A DNA stretch of 64,000 bases, taken from assembly GCA_037176705.1 (NCBI GenBank), contig CM073887.1, positions 55,699,001-55,763,000 of the forward strand, given 5' to 3'. The notes below the pieces were generated by a model. That model ran no database searches. It saw only the letters and a list, made by a program, of their open reading frames with translations, and was not told the origin of the DNA. This document shows, in pieces, positions 1 through 12,170 of this stretch (within the stretch, counting starts at the first letter, position 1; each line of letters starts with the position of its first letter). The translations under genes were made by a program, and so were the position numbers. Source of the DNA: Molossus alvarezi (taxonomy: Eukaryota; Chordata; Mammalia; Chiroptera; Molossidae).

Positions 1-797
1 TAAAGGAATTAAATCCTACAATCGTTTCCTAAGTACAAAAGTTAAAAACAAAAAATTGTCAATGTAAGAAACATTCAAACCTGGGAAGAATTGTGTGAGT
101 TTATTTAAGCCAAACTGTCAACAATTGTCAGAAAGCATAATCTCAATGTACTGAGATAATGATCCAAAGAATGTCAGTTTGGACCTTATTTTATATATTA
201 CAATTAAAAGAGAAGACATAAGTTACATGAAATCCATTGGTGATAGGTTAGGGGGTGGGAGAAAGCAAAGTAGGGAAACCCCTGGGATTGGATAAAAAAT
301 AAAATTATAAACACATACATCTTTTACATAGGTGGGTACAGGTTAATTAACAGTCAACAATTAACATGGTAAGGATAACAATGAGAGGATTTATGGTCTC
401 TGCCCTGGTGTATTGGTTGTGCTCTGAGGGGTCTGGAAAAAGGGGAGTTACCCTGACCTTCCAAAGGAATGTTATCATAGATACCAAAGACAATAGACAG
501 GCTCAGTTAAGGTTAAAATTGACTTTGGTCAGGGAAGATTCTAGCCTTGGACATGACTACCTGCCCAAACTGCTTTTAATTGAAAAGTTTTAATATAAGA
601 CCATTCTTTGTGGTTACTTTAGGTCTTTTGAGTTTGCAAGGCCTCTATGTTAGGCCTTCCTTGAGCTTGTCAGGTGAGCATGTGGCCCCTTTTTGTCAAC
701 AGAATGTAAATTTCTGAATTTATTTTAAATAACTGTAATATAGAAATGTATAACTTAAGACTCACTGCCCACATATGCTGGTCACTCTACCCCAAGT
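1..797. other. unassigned non-coding stretch, AT-rich
   Basis: No exon or tRNA-like SINE is visible. The stretch around 90-700 has the look of a degraded interspersed repeat (a phrase near 99-115 reading as 'tttatttaagccaaac' is typical of LTR-derived repeats read backwards), but I cannot assign a family. The only open frame (366-593) is short and shows no recognisable domain. Confidence 0.4.
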
Positions 798-808
798 GCA
801 GTTTTGAT

Positions 809-1007
809 ATTTATTTATTTATTTATTTATTTATTTAGTTTATTAGAGAGACAGGAAGGGAGAGGGGGAGAGAGAGAGAAATATCAGTGGGAGAGTGAAA
901 CACCAATCAGCTGCCTCCTGCAACCCTCCACCAGGGATCTAGCCCACAACCCAGGCACCTTTCGGTACACTGGATGATACCCAACCAACTGAGCCACACT
1001 GACCAGG
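809..1007 (-). mobile_element. Ves-type SINE, short form
   Basis: tRNA-derived SINE in reverse orientation: an A/T-rich tail with (TTTA)n at the left, a purine-rich GAGAGAG tract, and the tRNA-like head ending in 'gagccacactgaccaggg' at the right. It is bracketed by an 11-bp target duplication, gcagttttgat, at 798-808 and 1008-1018. Confidence 0.85.
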
Positions 1008-1902
1008 GCAGTTTTGATCATTTTTAGTAAACGTCCTAGTGTATACCAAGTCTAGCTGCCACCCTCTGGATGCTCCACACCTTTGTGGTGGGGTGGGGTC
1101 TCAGGAAGTCCTCAGGATGAGACCAGCAGAGTTTATCAGCCCAAACAGACCAAGATTTGGCCCTGTGCAGGGAGGGCTCTGTAACTGTCATGCATGGGAG
1201 GGGAAAATGGCCCCTGTCCTAGAGCCACACAACTCAAGTCTGGCCCACATTCCACCAGGAGCCCCATCTTAGCAAGGCGGGGCCACCTAGAGTTGGAAGG
1301 GTGGGCCTAGGGTATCTCCCTAGATGGGGAGGTGCCCCTCAGGCTTGGGGGAAGGTGAGTGGACAGGCCCTCACCCCTGAGCCACAAAACAGTCTGTTCT
1401 GGATTCTGCCCAGACCTCAGTAGGGTAGAGCCACAAGGAGTTTTTAGGGTGGGGTTGTTTGGAGCCCAGAGAGTGGGACTAGGGGATCTCTCTTGAGGGG
1501 GAGGCACCAGTCAGGTTCAGGGAAGCAGGGGGAGTGGCCCCTGCCCCAGAGCCACACAACTTAGTCACTGACACCCCGAGTCTCCCCAGACCTCTACAGC
1601 CCACCCAGGGAGTTGACTCCTCAGCAGTGCACAAGCTCTGCAGGGCTGGGCAAGAGGGAGTCCAGAGGGTGGGGCTGTTGTGTTCCCTTACCTGATGCCC
1701 TATTGAGGGGAGTGCTCCACACAAGAAGTGTGGTGTCTGTGGTGTGGGATAGGGACTCGGAACAAGGATCCCGGTGACTGTCCCTTCAGCTCTCTCCCCA
1801 GAGCCACAAGCTCTGGTCTCCATAGTCTCTAGTTCCTTCCTTCCTCCACTGGAGCTGCCATTGAGATTTTTTGTGTTGGCTCTTTAAAAAGGTGCCTGTG
1901 TC

Positions 1903-2136
1903 GCTCTGGCCAGTTTGGCTCAGCAGTTAGAACATTGGCCCGTGGACCAAAGAGTCATGGTTTCGATTCCGGTCAAGGGCACGTACTTCGGTTGTGGTTT
2001 GGTCCCAAGCCCTAGTCAGGGTTGTGTGGGAGGCAACCAGTGGATGTGTTTCCCTCACCTGAATGTTTCTCTCTCTCTCCCCCTCCCACTCTATCTGAAG
2101 ATAAATGAAAAAATATCCTCGAGTGAGGATTTTAAA
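1903..2136 (+). mobile_element. Ves-type SINE, long form
   Basis: Head 'ctggccagtttggctcag' (tRNA A-box region), B-box-like 'ggtttcgattccgg', pyrimidine tract, then the long-form tail with a CCTCGAGTGAGGAT motif and poly-A. Near-identical flanks (aaaaggtgcctgtgtc / aaaaagtgtctgtgtc) at 1887-1902 and 2137-2152 are the target duplication. Confidence 0.9.
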
Positions 2137-2219
2137 AAAAAGTGTCTGTGTCTCTAGCAGACTCCTGTCTCTCTCTGGTAGAAAGAATCCCTGCTGATTT
2201 TCATAGCCAGATTTTTTTT

Positions 2220-2469
2220 TTTTTTTTTTTATCATCCTCACCCGAGGACCTTTTTCCATTTTTTGTTCAGGTAGAGTGGGAGGGAGAGAGAGGAACAGAG
2301 AAAGAGATAAACATCGATGTGAAAGGGACACATCGAGTGGTCGCCACCCGCACAACCAACCAGGGCTGGGGACAAACTGCAACCAAGGTACATGCCCTTA
2401 GCGGGAACTGAACCCGGGTCTCTCCGGACCGCAGGCTGATGCTCTAACCGCTGAGCCAAACCGGCCAGG
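2220..2469 (-). mobile_element. Ves-type SINE, long form
   Basis: Poly-T, then 'atcctcacccgaggac', GA-rich tract, and tRNA-like head 'gagccaaaccggccaggg' at the right end. Target duplication gccagatttttttt lies at 2206-2219 and 2470-2483. Low divergence from the other long-form copies suggests a recent insertion. Confidence 0.9.
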
Positions 2470-2483
2470 GCCAGATTTTTTTT

Positions 2484-2689
2484 TAAATGTGTTTTTTATT
2501 TTATTTTATTTTTTAGAGAGGAAGAGAAAGAGAGAGAGAAACATGGATGTGAGAGAGAAACCAATTGGCTCCTTCCCACCTGCCCCCTACTGGGAGTTGA
2601 GGATGCAGCCTGGGCATGTGACCTGTCTGGAATCAAACCTCTCAGTCTATGTGAGAACACTCAATCCGCTGAGCCACACCAGCTGTGCA
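2484..2689 (-). mobile_element. Ves-type SINE, short form
   Basis: Reverse copy with tail at 2484-2515, GA-tract, and head ending 'gagccacaccagctgtgc'. It lies directly against the preceding SINE and reuses the same target word (gccagat) which recurs after it at 2693-2699, so two SINEs entered the same site. Confidence 0.8.
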
Positions 2690-3010
2690 ACAGCCAGATG
2701 TTATGTGGGTGCTGCTTCCCTGCTCTGGTGCTCTGAGCTAGGGAGATGGGTTTGGGGTTGAAACCCCATGCTCCTCAGGGGGAGCCTTGGTATCTTGAGA
2801 TATCCTTCCAGCCACCCGTAAAGTGGGTCCAGACCTTTTTACATCTTTGCACTTCCTCCCAGGATTGATGTGGTGTCCTCTGTTACTCCTTGGTTATAAG
2901 ACTGCCCTTCAGCTAGTCTTCATTTGGTGATTCGGGTTGCAGCCGGTTTGGTCCTGGGAGGAGGTGCTTGTCACTTGCCATACTCCGCTGCCATCTAGGT
3001 TCTCCTGGGC

Positions 3011-4680
3011 ATTTCTGGAGACTCCTGTTAACGTTGCTGTATATAAAAACAGTTCGGAAGCACATTTTTCTTACCTACAGTTGTACTTGTAATAAGCAGT
3101 TGGAGTCTGCATTTTTTTGTTTGACTTCTGACACCTTGAGCCTCACTCCTCCCTTGTCCCTACGGCCCACACAGAGAAGCTGGTAAGAAAGCCTGGGCCT
3201 CTCTCCTCTAGAGCAGCAGTTGATTCAAGCCACAAAAGCCCTACCTGTGTGCAGAATTCTTGTCCAGAACCCATCTTCCAACCCCCCCATAACCACACTT
3301 CTGGCTCTGAAGCCTTTTCCCAGCTGCTCCAGAGGCCAGCCCCGCCCTCCTTTGAGACCTCTGTGAGTCATAAGCCTTTTCTTACTCTCTTGGTTCAGGT
3401 GTGAGGGGTGTGACACACCAACATGACTCTCATCCACACCTCTGCAGGTGACCAAAACACTTTGACCTTGCTGCCATGAACAGCACATCCCAACGTGACC
3501 ACCCCTGTGGGTCTGTCCACTGTTTCTCAGACTTGCTCACTGTGGCTCCTGGGTGCCTGGAGCTGGTGCTGTGAGCTGTGCTGCCCCATGTGACATCGCC
3601 GACCCCGCCAAGCCTCACTTCTGTGTACCAGAGAGGCAGTGTCTACATTTCTAGGCAACTGGCAGACAGAGTATGGTAGTGGGGCCGCCTTTGAAGCGGT
3701 CCTGGGTGAATGCCTTTGCCAGGATGTATCTGTGTGTTGGAGTGAAGCTGAGACAGGCTGGGTTGGCCCCGAATTACCCCAGGGATGGGGGTGGAAGAGG
3801 GTGACTACATCCTGTGCAAGAGGTAGGCCAATCAGGTGGTCGCTTCTGAACGGGCAGTTATTTAAAAAGAGAGAAAGAGAAGAGCAGGAAAGGCAGCCAG
3901 TCCACCCCTAATACCAGAGGGCTCTTCGGGACCCTTCAGTACCTCTGCTGCTGCTGCTGCTGTGTCTACTGCAACACCAATTCTTCTGACCCTGGGGGCA
4001 AGGAAGCCACCCGTGGCCTCACTGTGGCACAGCCAAGGGATTAGTTCAAACCTGACTTCACTCCAGGGTCTTTAAAACTTATAAAGCAACCACTTGTCCT
4101 GGGGAGGCTCCTAGCCCTGATGGCTCTGATTTTAGGCCCTCTGAGGAAAAACTATGTAAGTACCAGGGTAGAGAGGACACCCTCCCTGAAGTATATCCAG
4201 TGAACAGAAACTCAAAATAGAAGGACAAAAGGAATGGAGCTACACCACGACCACCAAAAGAAAGAAAGAAAAGAAAAGGAACAAATATCCAGAATTTGAA
4301 CCAATTGAAAATTCAAACTAAATTTAAAAATTTACACAAGAAAACAGGCAAAAGTACACTGCTTGGCGCCGGGGCCTCTCCAACACAGGTTCTGAATCAA
4401 CGTTGCCATCTCCGTAACGCTCTTACTCACAAACCTTCATGCAGTTTCAGTACCAGGTCTCCAATTACAGTGACACCTGGGATCCCACTAAATTTAAGCC
4501 AGGTACCATTGGTGATCTTAGGTGGTGCTAAATGAATATAACATAGCGAATGAATAGGACAGTGTTTCTCTTTAATTAGTGGAATTCTGGTCTTGCTTAA
4601 ATTCTCCATCATCATAATATCTGCTGCTCTAAAATATCCCATACTGAGGAGGGAAACTCTGAACTAATGATTCATGAATT
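3011..4680. other. unassigned stretch with a short CTG repeat
   Basis: No SINE, L1 or exon is recognised. A (CTG)6 run sits at about 3945-3962. On the minus strand 4427-4642 is a 71-codon open frame with a protein-like middle (PPKITNGTWLKFSGIPG), but flanking frames are closed and I do not recognise it. A processed pseudogene or chance frame is possible. Confidence 0.35.
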
Positions 4681-4693
4681 AAAATTAAATGAA

Positions 4694-6813
4694 CTGGAGA
4701 CCTCCGGTCAAGATGGTGGCATAGGTAAATGCGGTATCGCGTCCTCCCACAACCACATCAAAGTTACAACTAAACTACAGAAAAACCATCATTCAAAAGC
4801 GCCTGAAATCAAGCTGAACGGAAGTCCTACTACTACGGAATTAAAGAAGCAGCCACCTCGAGACTGGTAGGAGGGGCGGAGGTGGACAGGCTGGTCCCAC
4901 ACCCACGTGTGGTGGATAAAAATCAGGAGGACACCTCGGCTGGGAAGGTCCTCCCTGAGGACAGAGGGGTCCCCATCCACACCAGGTGCCCCGCTCAGGG
5001 TTGCAGTGCCAGGAAGATAATTCCCCATCACTTCTGGCTGGAAAAACCAGCGGGAACTGAGGCTCAGGGAGGCCGAGGCGGCTGGAGCTCCAGGCAGCTC
5101 CTCTTAAAGTGCTCGCGCACGGACTTATTAGACTCACTCCCTCTGAGTTTGGAGGGGAGGCGGCTCGAGGGGCTCCAGGGACATACAGAGAAGAACTGAG
5201 CTGTTTGGTATTGGAGCGAGGGCTGGAGAGAGGGCTTTCTCCGGGACAAACATGCTGTCAGAGGCCTTTGTTCCTTTGGTGAGCCCTTCCCTGGCGTGGC
5301 AGACAGCCACCATATCTGAGACTCCAGCAACCTGGCTCATACTGGTTGCCCTGCCCCACCCAACTTTCAGGCCCACCCAAGCTGTTGCCAGTTGCATAAC
5401 CATAGGATTGGCCTGTCTTGGATCCTGCTTCAGGTTTTCCTAAATTCTTTCAAACAAGCTGCATCGGGTCTCAGATAGCCCCATACCTCCCATTAAGTAA
5501 TACACAGAAACAAACACAGGGAGGCAGCCAAAATGAGGAGACAAAGAAACAGGTCCCAAATGAAAGAACAGAACAAAACCCCAGGAAAAGAACTAAGCAA
5601 AATGGAGATAAGCAACTTAACAGATGCTGAGTTCAAAATACTGCTTATAAGGGTGCTCAATGAACTTAGTGAGAACCTCAGTGAACTTAGTGAGGGCCTC
5701 AAGAGCATAAAAAGGGACCAGTCAGAAATGAAGGAGGCATTAACTGAAATAAAAAATAATTTACACAGATTCAATAGTAGAGTATGTAAGTCCAAAAAGC
5801 AAACCATTGATTTGGAATATAAGGAAGCAGAAAACACCCAATCAGAACAGCAAAAAGAAAAAAGAATCCCCAAAAATGAGGATAGTGGAAGGAGCCTCTG
5901 GGACAACTTCAAGCATGCCAACATTCGCATCTTGGGGGTGCCAGAAGGAGAAGAGAGAGAACAAGAAAACGGAAACCTATTTGAAACAATAATGGCAGAA
6001 AAGTTCCCCAACTTGGTGAAGGAAACAGACATACAAGTCCAGGAAGCACAGAGTCCCAAACAAGATGAACCCCAAGAGGCCCACACCAAGACACATCATC
6101 ATCCAAATGCAAAAGGTTCAAGACAAAGACAGAATCTTAAAAGCAGCAAGACAAAAGCAGTTAGTTACCTACAAGGGAATTCCCATAAGACTGTCAGCTG
6201 ATTTCTCAAAAGAAACTTTGCAGGCCAGAAGGGAGTGGCAAGAAATGTTCAGAGTGATGAAAAGCAAGAACCTACAACCAAGATTAATCTACCCTGCAAA
6301 GCTGTCATTTAGAATCGATGGCCATATAAAGAGTTTCCGAGACAAGAAAAAGTTAAAGGGGTTTGTCACCACCAAACCATTATTATATGAAATGTTGAAG
6401 AGTCTTTTTGAAGAAAAAGATAAAATATATGAACAAACAAAATGGCAATGAATACATATATACTGACAATGGAATCTACAAACAAAATGAACAAGCAGAA
6501 CAGAAACATTCTCATAGATACAGAAAACATTTTGTTGGTTGCCAGATGGAAGGGGGCGGGGGTTGGAGGAATAGGTGAAAAAGGTGAAGGGGTTAGGAAG
6601 AACAAATTGGTTGCTAGACTGACAAACCTCAAAGGGAAGGGAGGTTTGGGGGGTGGGAAGAAATAAACCAAAGAACTTATATGCATATATGCATAACCAA
6701 TGGACACAGACAACAGTGTGGGAAAAGGCAGGAGGGGGACGGGTGTGTGGAGGAGAGGGTCAATGGGGGAAGCATGAGGAACATCTATAATACATTCAAC
6801 AATAAAGATTAAA
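4694..6813 (+). mobile_element. HAL1 element, copy 1 (ORF1-only L1 relative)
   Basis: A complete element bounded by a 13-bp target duplication aaaattaaatgaa (4681-4693 and 6814-6826). It holds an L1-like 5' untranslated region (4694-5530), an ORF1-like coding region (5533-6451), then directly an L1-like 3' untranslated region ending in 'aataaagatt' and an A-rich tail. No endonuclease or reverse transcriptase is present between ORF1 and the 3' end. The same arrangement recurs at 19298 and, inverted, at 50354, so the missing ORF2 is a property of the family and not a private deletion. HAL1 is a known mammalian class of this structure that depends on L1 for mobilisation. Confidence 0.85.
5533..6451 (+). 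pseudogene. HAL1 ORF1 (RNA-binding, coiled-coil protein), frameshifted
   Basis: The first frame (5533-6201, 222 codons) begins MRRQRNRSQMKEQ and contains a heptad-rich coiled coil with LNELSENLSELSEGLKSIK, as in L1 ORF1 trimerisation segments. It then enters the central RNA-binding domain (GVPEGEEREQENGNLFETI). Compared with copy 2, the stretch after 'gcacagag' near 6052 lacks 2 bp, which shifts the frame. The C-terminal domain (LSADFSKETLQARREWQEM through KIYEQTKWQ) continues in another frame to 6451. L1 ORF1 proteins coat element RNA; here the product would be truncated and probably inactive. Confidence 0.8.
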
Positions 6814-6826
6814 AAAATTAAATGAA

Positions 6827-7504
6827 TGAATTTTCATGTACAAACTGATTTGATAAAGTGGGACCCCATGGGCCTAACTCTCCAAATAAATGAGTTCCTG
6901 TGGCCAGTGTAAGTGACTCAGGAACTTGAGGGACTGAAACCTGTACACAACACCTAGTTAGTGAAGGGTTGATTTTCCCCAATGCTTCTCCTTTGAACAG
7001 CTTGTTCTTAAACCAGAATAGAGTGGATCACAGTTGACTGTGAAGTCCTGCAAACTTGAGGCTGTGGTCACTCCAACAGACCACACTTTGACTTGGTTAT
7101 CCTCCTGGAACTTCAACAGCTTTGCCCCCATCCCCACCCCCAATCATTGCAGGCAAGGTCTTAACTGCATGTGGTTTCTGCAAGAACACAGGCACATTAC
7201 ACTGAATGTGTCCTCTGAGGACATATAGGATACGCAAATATTGAAAAAAGGAGCTGGCAAAAGTGGGAGGACACGTTATGTGAGGCCCTGTCAACTTTGT
7301 TACATTTTTTGAAATTATTTGATAATTTGAGACTCACTCCATCCCTGACATGAAATAGCTGTTATCCCCATCAGCATGCACAAAATATACTAATTTATTT
7401 TGTTGTTCCAAATTGTTTACAAATTCTCCCACCATGAATGGGCACTCCTATCACAAAGGCTGAAGACTCTCTTCAAATTGCCACACAACTGGGACTTTTG
7501 GTGG
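6827..7504. other. unassigned stretch, no gene seen
   Basis: Mixed-composition sequence without SINE heads, L1 motifs or a convincing open frame. The longest frames (7034-7228 +, 7097-7294 -) lack recognisable domains. Confidence 0.4.
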
Positions 7505-7529
7505 TGACCACAGATAATTCTTTTAAAAA

Positions 7530-7574
<45 letters not shown>

Positions 7575-8158
7575 TTTTTTTTTATTTTACAGATGTCCCC
7601 CAATTTTACCCCTCTTTGGCCCCCTCCTTACAGCCCCTGCCCCACCCCAGGCCTTCAACACCCTATTGTGTGTGTGCATTAGCTAAGCATATATGTATAT
7701 GTTACTTGGTTAATCTCTTCCCCTCTCCCCACTCCCCACCCCTCTGAGATATGTCAGTCTGTTCCATGCCCCCATGCCTCTAGACCTGTTTTATCAGTTT
7801 ATTATGTTAATTAGATTCCACTTGTAAGTGAGATCATGTGATACTTGTCTTTCTCTGACTGCCTTATTTCACTCAGCACAATATTCTTCAGGTCCCTTCA
7901 TGCTATCACAAAGGGAAAGAAATCCTATTTTTACAGTTGCATAGTATTCCATTTTGTAAATGTACCACAGCTTTTTTATCCACTCATCTACTGATGGGCA
8001 CTTGGGCTATTTCCAGATCTTAGCTATTGTAAATAATGATGCAATATCTTCTTTCTGATAGGTGTTTCAGGCTTCTTAGGATATATTCCTAGAAGTGGGT
8101 TTGCTGGGTCTAATGGCAATTCCATTTTTAATTTTTTGAGGAAGTACTATATAATACT

Positions 8159-8187
8159 TGAACTAACTGAGTCACCCGGCCAGGGCT
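8159..8187 (-). mobile_element. tiny SINE head remnant
   Basis: The phrase 'ctgagtcacccggccagggct' is the reverse head of a Ves-type SINE with no body attached, within L1 sequence. It is either a severely truncated copy or the leftover of a deletion. Confidence 0.5.
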
Positions 8188-8266
8188 GTCCACTTTAAAA
8201 TTGGATTGACCATTTATATGTCCTGTTAGGGAAGTGTCTATTCAGGTTCTTTGCTTTATTTATTAA

Positions 8267-8502
8267 GTCGTTACCGAAAGATATCTTTCCATTTGTTTTC
8301 AGACAGAGTGGGGGGGAGGGGAGGAGAGGAGAGAGAGAGAAACAGATAAACATCGATGTGAGAGAGACACATTGATTGGTTGCCTCCTGCACGACCCTGA
8401 CCAGGGCTGGGGACCAAACCACAACCAAGGTATGTGCCCTTGACCATAATTGAACCCATGACTCTTTGGTCTGTGAACTGACACTCCAACTGCTGAGCAA
8501 AA
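8267..8502 (-). mobile_element. Ves-type SINE, long form
   Basis: Reverse SINE with 'aacatcgatgtgagagagac' core and a head degraded to 'ctgagcaaaac'. The flanking L1 word 'tctttgcttatttttta' is seen on both sides in slightly altered form, giving the target duplication. It lies inside the antisense L1. Confidence 0.75.
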
Positions 8503-8749
8503 CCTTTGCTTATTTTTTAATTGGATTGTGGTTTTTTGGTGTTTTTATAAATTCTGTAACAAATTTTGGGTATTAACCCCTTTTCAGATGTTTCTTGTTG
8601 AATATGTTCTCCCACTCAATTGGTTGCCTTTTCATTTTGTTAATGTTTCCTTTTTGTTTGATGTAGTCCTATTTGTTTATATTTTCTTTGCTTCCCTTGC
8701 CTGAGGAGATAAATCAGAAAAAATATTGCTACAGGAAATATCCAAGATT

Positions 8750-8962
8750 AAAAAAAAATTTTTTTCTTTGTTGATTTTAGAGAGAGAGGAAGGGAGAGGG
8801 AGAGAGAGAAACATTGATGAGAGAGAACATCAACTGGCTGCCTTCTGCATGCCCCCATGGGGATCTGGCCCACAACCTGGGCATGTGCCCTGACCAGGAC
8901 TCGAACCAGCGACCTCCTGGGGCATGGGTTGATGCTCAAACACTGAGCCACACCAGCCGGGC
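8750..8962 (-). mobile_element. Ves-type SINE, short form
   Basis: Reverse copy with tail, GA-tract, 'gggcatgtgccctgaccagg' and head 'gagccacaccagccggg'. Imperfect target duplication (aggaaatatccaagatt / aagaaatgtgcaagatt) at 8733-8749 and from 8964. Confidence 0.85.
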
Positions 8963-9498
8963 AAGAAATGTGCAAGATTTTACTGCCTATGTTTTCTTCT
9001 ATGATTTTTACTGTTTTGAACCTTACATTTAAGTCTTTAATCCATTTGAGTTGATTCTTATGTATTGTGTAGAAAGTGGTCTAGTTTCTTTCTTTCTTTT
9101 TTTTTGCATGTATCTGTCCCACTTTCCCAACACCATTTATTTGAATAGACTGTTATTACTTCATTGTATGCTCTTGCCTCCATTGTCAAATATCAGTTGA
9201 CCATGAAGGAATGGGTTTATTTCTGGGCTCTCTGTTTTATTCCATTGGTCTGTATGTTTGTTTCATGCCAAAACCATGTTACTTTGGTTACTACAACTTT
9301 TTAGTATAGTTGGATACTAGGTAGTGTGATTTGTCTAGCATTGTTCTTCTTTTTGAAGATTGCTTTGGCTTTTTGGGGTGTTTGGTGGTTCCATATAAAT
9401 TTCTGGACTATTTGTTCTAGTTATGTGAAATATGCCATTGGTATCTTGATAGTAATTCCATTGAATATGTAGATTGCTTTAGGTAGTATGGGCATTTT

Positions 9499-9768
9499 TT
9501 GTTGTTGTGTTCTTGTTGTTGTCACTTGAGGACATTTTTCTATTGATTTTTAGAGAGAATGGAAGGGAGGAGAAAGAGACTGAGGGATGGAGGGAGGGGA
9601 TAATATCTACTTGAGAGAGACACATTGATTGGTTGCCTCCCACACCCCCCCAGGCCAGGGCCCGTGATTGAACTGGCAACCCAGGTACATGCCCTTGACC
9701 TGGATGGAACCTGGGATCCCCTCAGTGGGTGGGCTGACACTCTAACCACAGAGCAACACTGGCCAGGG
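9499..9768 (-). mobile_element. Ves-type SINE, long form
   Basis: Reverse copy with 'cacttgaggac' tail motif near 9522, GA-rich tract, and head 'gcaacactggccagggc'. It splits the antisense L1. Confidence 0.75.
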
Positions 9769-9844
9769 CAACATTTTAATGATATCAATACCTCCTATCT
9801 ATGAGCCCAGGTTGCAGGCTCATATATGCTTCCATTTATAGTTT

Positions 9845-9965
9845 ACCTTTAATTTTATTTTATATTAGTTTCAGGTGTAGAACATAGTGGTTAGACAAAA
9901 CTTTACAATGGTTTTCCACTGATATTTTCATTACCCCCCGGCACCGTATGTGTGTTTTGTAATCA
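9845..9965 (-). mobile_element. old L1 3'-UTR fragment, antisense
   Basis: The phrase 'agtttcaggtgtagaacatagtggttaga' (paraphrased from 9868-9896) is the reverse of a conserved old-L1 3' untranslated segment. It is short and diverged. Confidence 0.55.
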
Positions 9966-10204
9966 TGTGCCAGTTCAACATGAAAGTATTGTGGATTTTA
10001 GTGAAGCCCCTTGCACATGCCAAGTCTTAAGCTGTTTCTCAAGGTCAAGGCCCAAGTTACAGTGCTAACAATTCTGCTGGAAAGATTTCTTCTGTTTATC
10101 TTATCATTTCAATACATATATCTGTGCCCTAAAAATTGGCCCGAAGGAGCCCTGAGGCTCGTGAGTACAGGACTTTTGTAGAGGTCTAAATGGCCCTGCC
10201 TTCT

Positions 10205-10446
10205 TTTTTTATCCTCACTCGAGGACATTCTTGCATTTATCTTTAGATAGAGCGGGAGGTAGAGAGGGAGGAACAGAGAGAAACATCAATGTGAGAGAGA
10301 CTCATCAAGTGGCTGCCACCCACACGACCCCAATCGGGGCTGGGGACAAACTGCAACCAAGGTACGTGCCCTTAGCAGGAACCAAACCCAGGACTCTCCA
10401 TTCCACAGGCCAACGCTCTAACAATTGAGCCAAACCGGCCAGGGCT
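10205..10446 (-). mobile_element. Ves-type SINE, long form
   Basis: Reverse copy: 'atcctcactcgaggac' tail motif, GA-tract, head 'gagccaaaccggccagggc'. The word 'cctgccttctt' flanks both ends (10195-10205 and 10448-10458) as target duplication. Confidence 0.88.
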
Positions 10447-10719
10447 GTCCTGCCTTCTTTATACCTGAGCTCTAACTCTAACTTCCTAGCTTCATGAAAT
10501 GGGACAGACAAAAGATGGTCAAACCAAGTCAGTCATAAATATTATATAAACAAAGTATAATTCATTCTCCACAAGAATATTTTCATTCAGCCAGGTAGAT
10601 CTGACTATGTCTAATAATCTGGAGTACTTCAGGGCAATATGGCCAGCTGCATTTTGTTACAAGTTGAATTTCCACAGACCTCCTGGCCTCTTAGTTTGGT
10701 GATAAGAACAGAAGAAAAA

Positions 10720-10960
10720 TCCTGGCCAGTGTGGCTCAGTGGTTATGCATCACCCAATGGACAGAGAGATCCAGGTTCTATTCCCAGTCAGGGCACATGC
10801 CCAGGTTGCAGGCTTGATCCCCAGTGAGGGGCATGCAGGAGGCAGCCAATCGATGCTCTCTCATCAATATTTTTATCCCTCTCTCCCTCTCTCTCTCTAA
10901 AATCAACAAAGAAAAATTCTAAAAAAAACAAAACAAAAAACCACAATAACAAAAAAGAAT
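10720..10960 (+). mobile_element. Ves-type SINE, short form
   Basis: Head 'ctggccagtgtggctcag', B-box-like 'aggttctattccc', 'cagggcacatgcccagg', pyrimidine tract and A-rich tail. Flanked by agaagaaaaa at 10710-10719 and 10961-10970. Confidence 0.88.
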
Positions 10961-10970
10961 AGAAGAAAAA

Positions 10971-11547
<577 letters not shown>

Positions 11548-11718
11548 TAGAAAACGTGTGCTGCTTGTTCATCAGTGCTGTTTCAAGAACTGAAATGTGG
11601 GAAAGGAATCGTTGATAATTAAACTGGGCATGATCACAGTTCATCATGGACCTGAAATCTAACCATTTTCTATATTATTTAATAATTTATGATACTTTTT
11701 TTCTAGCATATATTTTAG

Positions 11719-11779
11719 AAGACAAACAGGAAGACCAGGACAGTGAAGATCACTATGAAAATCATGGGATGAACCTTAG
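11719..11779 (+). CDS. KZNF gene A, second KRAB exon (61 bp)
   Basis: A 61-bp exon between acceptor 'tattttag' and donor 'gtgagt'. In frame with the KRAB-A exon it reads EDKQEDQDSEDHYENHGMNL followed by a split codon. It corresponds to the short B-like/C-like exon of this KZNF subfamily, whose usual form carries a WEDQxIEDQYKN-type core; here the tryptophan is missing. Length and phase match the equivalent exon of gene B (33432-33492) exactly. Confidence 0.85.
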
Positions 11780-12170
11780 GTGAGTCACACTGACATGAGA
11801 AAGCAGTGTCCCACAAGAGAATCTTAATATGTCATCAAATTTAAAACACAGACAAACCAGTCATATCAGCCCAGCTTCAAATGTTTTGATTCTTAGAATA
11901 ATTTTACCAAAGTATTTCTCTCTAATGTGACCTAGGTGTATAAAAATGAGTACACTTGGAAACAGTATACAGAAACACCATTAATAAATATTACTGTTTT
12001 CATAATATCTGTGATCAAGCCCTGTTTCAGAGCTTTTCAGATTCCACTTTCCAACAATCAGAATGCACAGAAATCCCACACTTTCCTTGAAAATAGTGAA
12101 AATGTCATTGTTGTACTGTTAATATTAAATCATTAATAAAGTATTAATAATATGCTTCTGATTTTTACAG

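Larger units (their letters stand above)
1040..3010 (-). mobile_element. L1 5'-region (antisense), interrupted by three SINEs
   Basis: Sequence around 2155-2210 and 2690-3000 reads as the reverse complement of the G/C-rich 5' untranslated region of mammalian L1, ending near 'ctgccatctaggttctcc' where an L1 5' end would lie. The left part (1180-1700) contains loosely repeated blocks around 'agagccacacaac' (1221, 1379, 1548) about 160-170 bp apart. No ORF1 or ORF2 follows on the minus strand below 1040, so only the 5' part remains. The family is named from memory, not by search. Confidence 0.45.
7505..9808 (-). mobile_element. old L1, 3' half, antisense
   Basis: From left to right this is the reverse complement of an L1 3' end: A-rich tail as (TA)n/T-rich at 7530-7585, G-rich 3' untranslated region as C-rich 7596-7760, then ORF2 sequence. 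Typical reverse phrases are 'catagtattccat' (7949) and 'atatattcctagaagtggg' (8081-8099). It is diverged with no long open frame. SINEs split it at 8159, 8267, 8750 and 9499, and the L1 resumes after each one. Confidence 0.8.

Noticed and set aside
1479..1823. 114-codon minus-strand frame
   Set aside because: Falls in GC-rich L1 5'-region sequence and resembles the neighbouring frame only because of the underlying repetition.
1915..2157. 80-codon frame with signal-peptide-like end
   Set aside because: It is translation of a SINE; similar frames appear in every near-consensus copy.
7530..7585. (TA)n run as a possible origin or structural element
   Set aside because: It lies at the tail end of an antisense L1 and is best explained as microsatellite growth in the A-rich tail.
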